Shown here in pieces: positions 55,035-64,000 of a stretch of 64,000 nucleotides of DNA. The notes below the pieces were generated by a model that made no database searches, was not told where the DNA came from, and saw nothing but the letters and a program-made list of their open reading frames with translations. Each line of letters begins with the position of its first letter. Positions within the stretch are counted from its first letter, which is position 1. The position numbers were made by a program, and so were the translations under genes. The stretch lies in contig CM068367.1 in assembly GCA_034769895.1 (NCBI GenBank), positions 128,266,927 to 128,330,926 on the forward strand, written 5' to 3'. The DNA comes from Magicicada septendecula. Its lineage: Eukaryota > Arthropoda > Insecta > Hemiptera > Cicadidae.

Positions 55035-55980
55035 CCGTCTTCTTCTTCTTCTTCTCCTCTTCAAGGATTAGGTTATATAATCCTGTTCCGGTGCCCATCT
55101 CATCCTCGGACGACCCGCGTGTCTTCTACCAATGTCTTTATAGTTCAGTGCCGCTTTCGGCGTCGATCCCCTGCCATCCTTTGCAGATGATCCCACCATT
55201 GTCTTCAGTAAATTGCAATAATTTCATTTATGTCCTTTACTTCGAGTTCTGCTCTGATATCTTCATTCCTTATTCTATCTTGCAATGTATAATTTAAAGT
55301 ATTTCGATGAAACTGCATTTCAGCACTCTGAATCTTGCCGCTTTCCTTTTTTGTCATGACCACGCCTCACTTGCATAAATCAACATGGTATTGCAAGTGT
55401 CTTACAAAAATTAATCCTTGTGCTGTGTCTTGTTTTATTTCTAAGATTTCTATGAATCGTACCACAAATATTCCTAAATTTATTTATCTTCTCTCTTTTA
55501 TATCAGATTCAGAATCATAGCTTACTGCACAGCCGGGATATTTGAAACGACTCACTTGTACTAAAGTGCTGTTGTTTATAACTATCTTAGTCCTCACTGG
55601 TATTTACCTTTAAAGGCCATGGTTTTGGTCTTTCTTACTGAAATTGTCAGTGAGTACTCTCTTGCCACTTCTAGTAATTGAAACACACCTCTTTGCAAAT
55701 CATCCTCATTTTCTTGAATAAGAACAATGTCATCCGCATGTAGCAGAGAACCCATACAAATTGATTTGTTAAGCTGTATTCCCGAAGTCACTCTGGATTT
55801 CCATGCTCTCAACATGTCATCAATGTATATAATAAACAATGTTGGGGAAACACAGCATCCCTGCCTAAGTCCCTTACTTATTGGAATATCACCTGAGAGT
55901 CTACCATTCAGATCCAGGACTACAGATGTATTTTTATAAAGGATTTTAACTGAATTTATTACATACTGTAGATATCCTCT
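55035..55980 (-). pseudogene. LINE reverse transcriptase C-terminal half (minus)
   Basis: Minus strand from about 55,980: NSVKILYKNTSVVLDLNGRL-like text, ISKGLRQGCCVSPTLFIIYIDDML (motif B region, about 55,860-55,800), then LHADDIVLIQENEDDLQRGVF (motif C HADD, about 55,740) and FKYPGCAVSYDSESDIKERI, RNLRNKTRHSTRINF, to a GRPRMRW end near 55,100 and a GAAGAA run at 55,038. Copy of the 50.3-kb family but longer and containing the catalytic Asp pair. Several frame breaks in the C-terminal part. Confidence 0.7.
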
Positions 55981-56009
55981 TTTATATAATGACCGTATAA
56001 ACCTATAGC

Positions 56010-56085
56010 AATAGTTCCGTCCGTAGGAACCGAACCCAGGCCTTTCCCATAGTAACGAACCGACACGCTAACCGTCTCACTCCCT
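56010..56085 (-). ncRNA. tRNA-like sequence (SINE head or tRNA relic)
   Basis: On the minus strand TTAGCGTGTCGG (A-box-like, 56,071-56,060) is followed 35 bases later by GGTTCGGTTCC (B-box-like, 56,036-56,026), the normal spacing for a tRNA-type pol III promoter. The arms do not pair well enough for a functional tRNA. Confidence 0.4.
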
Positions 56086-56573
56086 TTCGCTTAATAACTG
56101 TTCCTTTTTAAAAGTTTAATTGTGCGTATATAATCGGTGGAAGGGAAAGGGATGCGTCCGACAGAGCGTAAACTGAAATCGCAAAGAAAGCAGTAGGCTA
56201 CAGTACACAACAACAACGGACTGTGAAAAGCGTCGTGTATACAGTATTTACACAATTTAAATTTCGATTTCATTCACTACGAACGAAAACAACTTTCCAC
56301 ATAATTATGTCGTTTTTTTTCTTGAAAATGCCAGACCAATTTATTACTGAATAGCGAGATAATGACTTGCGTCACGGCCGACGCGCGCTGGGCGACCCCG
56401 CCGTCTCTGCTGCTGAGTAAACTGCGACACGCTATAAACGCGGTACTTCAGAAAACAAACAAAACTCTTCTAATCTCCGCCACGATTGTCCGTTATACAC
56501 GGCTGTCTCGAGAAAATCTATTCCCACTGCGACACAGAAACCGACGACCCAAAGCAATACAGCGTAATAGAAA

Positions 56574-57300
56574 TATCGGTATGGAGAACCATACATGACT
56601 CCCATGTTCTACGATTTATATTTAAAATCATTTCCGAAATGAAGTATCTCCATAGAAACTACTTCTTTCTTCAACCTTGACCACAGTACTGTGGTCACTA
56701 ACGTATACCACATCACGTTAGTGCACTCGATTTTCACTGATGGTGGCAGTCGATGGGACTGCCGAAACGTCTGGTTTTGCAGAAAACATTGAACCACGAT
56801 CAAACAGCCCGGGAAGGAATTTTAACAACAAACTACTTCTTTGTTGCCGATAACGTAGTACACGTATAAAAAATTATCCCCTCCACATTCAACTACCCTT
56901 TTTATTTATAGATATTTCATCTACCTTTCTACAGTGGATTATTATGACCTTTGACCTTTTCAGGATATTTTATTTTATCAAATTTAAGTATTTTACTCTT
57001 GTTAAAACATAAACGTTGCAGGTAAACTACCCCTTTCCCTTAACCGATCTTCACCAAAATCAATAGTCCTTGAGTTCTCTACAACTGACGCACATATGCA
57101 AAAAATATTTGATTTTTTTTGAATTTGCGGCAGTTATCGTTTGCCATAGAAAATATTCTACACAGACACTTTTCAGAAAATGACTTTTCTTCATGTTTTA
57201 AGGGTAGTAGGCCTACAATCAGAACAGTCCTTATCTCGAACACGACTTTTTTCGCCATCACCATACTTCCATTTCCTTATGGAACATGGGAGTAAAAAGA
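56574..57300 (+). repeat. Dispersed repeat A+B, most complete copy
   Basis: Contiguous blocks A and B: hairpin GTATGG-AGAA-CCATAC at its start, palindrome TGACCACAGTACTGTGGTCA near 56,680-56,699, hammerhead-like CTGATGG...GGCAG...CTGCC-GAAAC (56,737-56,768), then block B to ATTTCCTTATGGAACA. About 725 bp, non-coding; Penelope-like relationship is inferred from the ribozyme-like core only. Confidence 0.75.
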
Positions 57301-57904
57301 ACTTTCTGGAATTGTTCAGTATTTATTTTGTTTACCATTTTCTGTGACGCAACCGAGGGAATTGCCACGAAAGCAACCATGTATGGTAGCACAAAAGGCA
57401 AGGAGGAATTCTTCGACTGTCCGAACCGGAACAATCTGTAGAACCGAAGTGTCCGGCTGTAGGAACAACAGGAAATTCTACGTTTTACTCGACATGTTTA
57501 CAAACATGTATAACAAAAAGTGGTTTTTATAATTATTCGAACTAAAACTCCTTATGTGAACTTGTTTTAATTTTGTTTCTCAAAATGATGTGCTTTGCAA
57601 CTTTTGGAAACGCTGTTTAATTATTCTCTCGCAGATTTTACACAGTTTATCATCCAGATTAATACCAGTATATATATATATATAAGTTATAGTTATAGTT
57701 ATAGTTATAGTTAATTATATATAATTGACTATAAAAAAATTAAAAACATTTGATCGACTCGACAGAACAGTATTCTGCCGAACGAGAGTATCCATCGCAA
57801 TTAATTAGAATCATTGCAAACTAGTATAATGACACAACAAGAACTCAAAAATTATGTAACGATATCTCAATAGATCATGATCAATCAGGGTTTCATCATG
57901 CCGT
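57301..57904. other. No gene; microsatellites
   Basis: (TA)n at 57,669-57,684 and (AGTTAT)n at 57,685-57,712. No frame of note. Confidence 0.6.
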
Positions 57905-58070
57905 TTATCACGGATCATCATCATCATCAGCAAGGATCAAAATTAAAATGGTTTGTTACGGTCCCAAACAGATAGGCTAGAACTGGTCACATCAACGCTT
58001 CTTCGGACGTCCCACACCACTCCGTCCCTTCCGCTTATAATTCAATAATCGTTTGCAAACTGTTCAACTA
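57905..58070 (-). pseudogene. LINE C-terminal tail with (GAT)n end
   Basis: Minus strand: NYKRKGRSGVGRPKK, two stops, then LILILADDDDD, the microsatellite tail. Same family as 49,840-50,060. Confidence 0.6.
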
Positions 58071-59775
58071 ATAGTCGTTTATAAGTCAACGTGATCGACA
58101 GCAAACTGCTAGTTTAACAATCTGTTTAGCGATTCTGGAGATCAGTTCGTTATTACAGAAGATCGTGAATATTGAAGTACACATTGGATTATTACTTATT
58201 ACATTTGAGAAGAAGAACTGTGTTGAAGAATTAAGGTTTATAACAAAACATGTAACTATTTTCTCGTCGTAAGCTACCTTGTCATCTGGCGTTGTCCACT
58301 TTTATGTGTGAGCCTACAAAAATACACATTCAGAACTGTATGGGGTCCAGGATGCAACACGCGTGCAAGAATACACACGCTCCTCTGAAGCAAAATAGTT
58401 TATGTTCCTCCGGCAACCACCTAATAAAGTGCGTTGATCCGATTTTCGATGGTGACACAGATCACGAATATCAACATCAACGAGAAAACTGAAACTAGAA
58501 GTATATAAAGCGTCTAAATCATATACCAACTAGTTCCGACAAGTTAGAGAATCGACCATACTGCTGTTCTTTCATGCGAATACGGTATGTTGTTACAACG
58601 TCGTTTCGAAAATTTACATATTAATCAACGTAAAACCCTATTAAAAATTGTCACACGTTGCATACCAACAACAGCGGGGGGGAACCAGATAACGTAATCA
58701 AACGTGCTGGCGACACGAACAGAGTATACCGTGTATGTCAATAATTAATTTCCATACAGCGTTTTTCCATTTTATCGCGTCATACAGAGCACGTGCGCAT
58801 GCCCGGTAGCCCGACGACGCTTAATTTGTTTTGCAACAACACATGCTGCCGCCACCACCACCGCCGCGAAATAAATATAGAATTTTCTTTCACGGCAAAC
58901 TAGATTACATGTGACGCTCCACGCCTAGCTGACTAAAGGTGAATTGCCGGGAACAGTTTTTGTATATTACAGGCTAGACGTACACGGTAACGGCAAAACA
59001 AATTTGTACTTACATAAACGTCGTTTATCGTTATATGCACGCACCGATTTTCTCCAATCGGTGCCGGAAATCGAACGATTGCAGACAGTTTATTACATAT
59101 ATTATTAAGTTTTTATGCAAGATGCCTGGTATCCTCTGTAACCACTATGATGATTGTAGTAAATGGGGGCTACAGATAATTCTGAAAAAAAAAGTTGAAA
59201 ATACATAGTAATTATTACGAGACTCAGCAAGCGATTTTAAAGTAGACGATGGAGCTACCGTTCAGCCATTCCAGAGTTATACGTATGTTTAAACAAAACA
59301 AATAATATTTAATTGGGAACTTGGTGCGTCAACTAAGAGAGGTTAGTGGTGAAACGAACCAAGGGGTTACATGGAGAAAAACAGCTGACTAACAATTGTA
59401 ACCCAATTATCATCTGGAGTCAGAATGCAACTAGAAAAGTTAAAAGACTCATTGAAAATACCACAGTGGAAAGTGTAGCAGTAGTGTAGTATAGTACAGT
59501 ACGCCGACGAAATAATGCTACTCATTTTCAAAGTGAACTACAGGCCAACCAACAAACATGGCAGTACATCACGTGGTACCAATCGTGCAAGGTCACGATC
59601 AAACGATAAGATAAACTTTTCAAATATAAACAAACACGACGTTCCTACAAATAAACAATATTTCACGAATTGGTTTCGAAACAGAATGATATCTGTATCA
59701 TTTGTAAATGACAATAGGTCGAGAATGTTAGTAGTCTGCTTAAAACCGAACATTTACGTATAAAAACTAGGTAGC
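58071..59775. other. No gene recognised
   Basis: Moderate CpG content around 58,680-58,870, including a CCACCACCACCGCCGCC run. No frame with a domain. Confidence 0.5.
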
Positions 59776-59779
59776 AATC

Positions 59780-60450
59780 TTTGGGTCGGCTATCTACATC
59801 CCTTTATACGGATCAGAAGTGTCAAACGTTACCAAGAAAACTACGGAAGCACTGGAGATGGAGAAAAAGGTATGGCATTAAACAAAACAGAAATTGGAAT
59901 AAGAGCGAAGGCTGGCAAAGATTTAACTGAATCGGCATACGGAAAGCAAGCAACTCACCTGATATAGGCACATGAAAAAATGTTGGAAACTCTTCAAAAT
60001 GCCATAAATTTTCTCCATCTTCAGAATGGCGTGTAGTAATTGTCCTTGGAAACAAGGGAGAAATTCATAAAAAGTTTCATTTGGAGCTCGTATATGTGCA
60101 TACATATGGCTCAGAAACCTGGACCCTGAGGAAACAGGAGAGGACCTGGCTTGAAGCTTTTCAGAAGTGGTGGTGGAGAAGGGGCCTTAAGAAAACTGTG
60201 GACAGAAAGAGGCCTAATGATAAGGTTCCGAAGACAGCGGATAAAGGGAGGATTCTAACTGAAACCTTTGTATGAATGGTCAACTGCTACGCCATTCAAA
60301 CTGGTTCACCGCCCTAGTTAATTCGAGAGGGAATGATTGAGGTGCGTAGTGGGAGAGAAAGGCCCAAACATGGGTATATGGATGATATAAAACAAAGTAG
60401 AAGAGACATGATAGAATACTGTGATTAAGAGACTATCTTCGGAAGGGAAG
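59780..60450 (+). pseudogene. LINE C-terminal tail, strongly decayed
   Basis: HTYGSETWTLRKQERTWLEAFQKWWWRRGLKKTV (60,096-60,200) is the standard YGSETWTL...LEAFxxWxWRR landmark of a LINE lineage not otherwise seen here. Upstream text (59,790-60,080) and downstream GEKGPNMGIWMI are degraded. Confidence 0.6.
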
Positions 60451-62595
60451 AAATTGCAAGCCACCAACCTCTGGGTTGAGGAGAAGAAGAGAAGATACGT
60501 GATATTAGATTTTAGTTGTGGTCGATGAACTGAGTCATCAATTTCGCGGAGTATGCCCACCGGCCTGTTCAGTCTCAATTGGCTATCCTTTTTCCGAAGA
60601 TGTCCTACATTGCCTTTGCCTTCTAGCTTGATAGCTGGCTCATTGCTCGTTACGGCGGTATTTTTCCATTCCTAGAGTATCGGTCATTGATACTGACTTG
60701 ATAGTCTTCAGTAAACCGATCTGAATTCACTACTTAAAGTGGTTCTTAAGTCTTAAGTCGTTAAGAGTGACAGACAACTCGGGCGAGAACAGATCTCCAG
60801 TGAGGACTAACATATCTCAAGTTACTTTTCTATTGGGAGTATTGAATATACCTTCGTGGGCATGGATCTGAATCACGTAGGCCTATAGTTAGGAAGAGAA
60901 AGGTGCTGAACGATTTTCAGCACATGTAGAATGTGCTGAAGGAGAGAGCAGAGGGATTTCACGGAAGGACAGACTGAAAAGTTACACGACCACTGTATAT
61001 CATAGGAAAATGACGTGACAAATGCTACGGAAAGGAACAAAGAAAGTTGTCAGCTCAAGTGGCTCCAGAAACAGATTTGAAAGAATTCAACATGCCGAAC
61101 TCATGACTTCAGAATCTAGTCGCACCGAAATCCCTGCATTAATTTTGGAAGAAGAAATACTGGAATGCTTCTGCAATAGCCCTTCCCACTTATGTCAATT
61201 TCGTCTTTATGTCATAATCGTATTTATACAGACGAGGTTCTTGTGACAGAATGATTTCCTGAAATTTTTCCCATCACTTTAGAACAGTGAGATTTTCTTA
61301 TTGAAATGTTTATTCAGTAAAAATTATTTTTTTTACGTGGAATGGAAACAGTCTTATCAAATGATATTAAAAAAATCTTAATTTTCAAAAATGTTGTTTT
61401 TTAAACCTAATTTTACTACTCTTCAGTTTCGTAAGGGTAGAGTCTTGTACGGCTATAGTATATACGTATAGTATCTCAACACTGCAGTTTTCAGTATGCA
61501 CTCACATTACCGCGTGCCTGCAGCTGTTCACGCCTGACCTTAAAAATCTCATTAAGTCAGCGCGCAGAAAACCTTGGTCTGAGCAACGAAGAAAGAAATT
61601 GTTTTGTGACAATGCACCGGCGAAGAGCAGCCCCTACGCGTGACAAATATGCGTGCATGTACGCGAGTCCTTGTGACACCCACGTTTCTTACAGACACGT
61701 TTGCTGTTCTCGACCGGATCCGACAAGAAACTGTATGTAAGATTCCAATCTTTGACGAGCACGTTTCTGACATGTAAAATACGTATTAAGTTTCTTCGGA
61801 GAGACTGGCTAACCCGTGTACGTTATCGAAGCACCGAGGAGTTAGCTGCCTCAATCTCCAATTCGGACGACCAGGGTTTGATTTCAGAACGTCTTTTCGG
61901 ATGCTTTCTCTACAGATAAAAAAAAACCCCTGTCTGTTAGTCCGCGGGTGCCACTTGTTTTCCATCTACTTGCCCGTCTACCTACAGATAGAACGATGAG
62001 GGTTCTCCCTACAGACGACTTGAGACGTGCTCTCTAACCCAGGCTTCCCCGACGGTGGCGGTGAGTCGGAAGATGGCGTACACGTCATGAACAAATATGA
62101 TAATGATGATGACGAGACCAATGAATCTTCTATACACTGATGACACCAGTATTCTTGCATTCAAGGTTAACCAAGTTTAAGGAGAGGTGTCAATGATGCT
62201 ATTCCCATAAGAAATACATATAATATTAAGGAACACTTATCTCAGTACTAGAATGAGATATCTTACTACAAGCCAAACGTTTACCACACACTGTTTATTT
62301 ATTTGTACATTGGGTAGAAATATTATTGGCTTCTCTCAAAACTCGTCTAATCTAGAATGATCATATTCACACAAAAAATCAACAATAAAATTTCCATGGT
62401 TTTTTTATTACATCATAATTTTTATTTCTTTTATTTATGAACCAAATGTTTTTATTTTGGTACATAATATTACTTATACATCCCTAAACACAAATACAAA
62501 GTTTCTTTGATCTACCTTAACAAGTTTAGGAGAAAATGTTCCTAAATATTAAAAAACAACTTTTGGAAAATTGAAATAATATATATGTTCCTACA
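60451..62595. other. No gene recognised
   Basis: Short frames (74 codons at 61,022-61,246; about 72 codons near 61,552-61,919 on both strands) without recognisable motifs. AT-rich after 61,260 and again after 62,160. Confidence 0.5.
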
Positions 62596-62599
62596 TTAC

Positions 62600-63470
62600 T
62601 AAAATTCCCCAGGTCCGTAGGATTATCCCTGCTTCTTCTTCATTCTTTTCTGGGCTTTTCTTGTCTGTGTTTCTTCTTTTGTTACTTGAGGAACGGCTTT
62701 TCGCTTTTTTTTGTATGTAGGTTGTCACTTTGAAGAAAACCAAAAATAGAGCTAAACCCTGGTGTTATTCCCATTTCATGTAGCACTTTTGCTATCCCCA
62801 TAATTCCTTAATTTAATGTGATCACTGCGTCTAGAACACCTATGTTTTAAAGTTTTCAGCCCCACAAAATTATTCTTCAGTACTTTTTCCCAAATGACGT
62901 TGTTCAGACCCTCATTTCAATTTTGTGTGCGTCCCCACACTTATTAAATCTTTATTTGGAAGATTTTCAAATATCAGTTTTCTTGTTTCCATTACACAGA
63001 CTGGGACGGAATTCTAGTAATCATACTCTTCCTCAAGTGCAGGAAGCTTATTAAATTTACACTAGCTTTCTTCACCTTGTGGAAAAAGCCCATGAAGAGG
63101 TTCTTCATTGGTGGATACTTTTTGACAACTGACAATACTTCTTTAAGCATTTTCTCAGTGTCCCCGGATTCTTTCTAATTGCCAAGCCATAGTAATTCTG
63201 AAGTTTATCTATTTCTTTGTTGGTTGACCTACCTTTCCTACTTAGAACCTTTCCATCTGTTAGCTTGCTCCCCTTCATTTTATTCTTCAATCCTCGCAAT
63301 TTAAATGCCAGCCTTTTTTGTACGTTATCTATACACTCGAATTTTTGTATGGCCACATCATTATCATACGGTTTCTTTTCACACGGTAAAGTACTGTTAC
63401 TGTTACTGGTACTGTTAGACTCCGTCACCCAAATATTTCAAGTACCATGCACCGCGTTTTAACATTTGGT
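62600..63470 (-). pseudogene. Mutator-like transposase, C-terminal half, decayed
   Basis: Minus strand from 63,428: ECIDNVQKRLAFKLRGLKNKMKG, GKVLSRKGRSTNKEIDKLQNYYGLAIRKNPG, matching a conserved stretch in insect Mutator-like (MULE-type) transposase proteins. Continuing with frame changes: LHGLFPQGEE, VCVMETRKLIFENLP, WGRTQN-NEGLNNVIWEKVLKN-FVGLKTL (about 62,960-62,860), a TPGFSSIFGFL piece, then a Lys-rich end near 62,640. At least four frame changes or stops. The first half of the transposase is not in the window or is unrecognisable. Confidence 0.65.
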
Positions 63471-63474
63471 GAGG

Positions 63475-64000
63475 TCGTGCAGCAGAAATTATCGTCCACA
63501 CATCAATAAAAAATTTTTTTTTTTAATTACATAGTTCTGGTAAACCATGTACTTTTACTCACTTTTTGTATACTTTATAGAGACTATAAGTAAAAAAAAG
63601 TAGTATGCAGAACTTGATTCCAGGGGGGGGGGGGTCAACAGAAAAAGGAAGGGATAAATATTATGGGTACCCATTTCCTAACAATACACTGAATTAATTA
63701 ATTGTTAATGCTTAGAATAAATAATATTTAGACCCACCTTAAAAAGATAATAAAAACACATAATACTACAGTTTTTAGCTGAGTGTGAAATTCAACCCCC
63801 AGCCTGTACCACACGCCCATGCCATAAGGCACAATTATAAGATAGTGACACATCGCAATTTTATTTACTTTGGCATCTGCAGCAAGTATATAAAATGTTA
63901 TTAAAATTGAATATAGCCAGGATTAGAATTATGTTGATTTAACAAGAAATAACAATACAATTTATCACTTGGGTATCAATTTATTAACTTTTGTCTTAAA
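63475..64000. other. No gene recognised
   Basis: Flank of the transposase relic; contains a G-run of about ten bases at 63,626-63,635. The window ends in AT-rich sequence. Confidence 0.6.

Overview
The window is animal nuclear DNA, very probably from a large, repeat-rich insect genome. The mix of non-LTR retrotransposon families, Helitrons, Tigger/pogo, PIF/Harbinger and hAT-like elements fits an insect, and the style of the repeats makes me favour a cockroach (inference, not shown by any single marker). I found no convincing host protein-coding gene, rRNA or intact tRNA. Nearly everything recognisable is a transposable element, mostly broken and often nested.

Layout. 0-5.5 kb: dispersed repeats with a conserved hairpin and a hammerhead-like core. 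5.6-8.3 kb: a candidate DNA transposon with a Pif1-type helicase relic and similar inverted ends, interrupted by a Tigger/pogo element (7,076-8,052) flanked by TA. 8.4-12.5 kb: an A-rich non-coding tract, a possible LTR remnant and a tiny RTE-type LINE end with its target duplication. 13-15.3 kb: more dispersed repeats. 16.2-19.1 kb: a LINE tail, a broken IS630/Tc1/mariner-type transposase with long D-to-E spacing, a hairpin MITE and a Tigger relic. 19.7-25.4 kb: a LINE relic, a candidate gypsy-like LTR with primer-binding site, and a 5'-truncated Jockey-like LINE with a 15-bp target duplication. 27.8-29.2 kb: a minus-strand LINE with an open 453-codon reverse-transcriptase frame. 31.1-32.7 kb: LINE relics cut by a hAT-like MITE and by a perfect 155-bp inverted repeat with hammerhead-like motifs. 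34-38.9 kb: a Harbinger-type non-autonomous element, an inverted-repeat unit carrying a LINE fragment, and LINE tails.

41,024-48,771 is the centrepiece: a near-complete Helitron with both termini recognisable (TC at the 5' end, hairpin plus CTAG at the 3' end, between host A and T). It encodes Rep (HUH and two-tyrosine motifs) and a Pif1-family helicase, now broken by several stops and frameshifts. Two shorter Helitrons in the opposite orientation, joined head-to-tail, sit in its leader, and a duplicated stretch of that leader preserves the empty insertion site.

48.8-64 kb: LINE tails of several families, a decayed second copy of the Jockey-like LINE, a tRNA-like relic, another full dispersed repeat, and a decayed Mutator-like transposase (62.6-63.5 kb).
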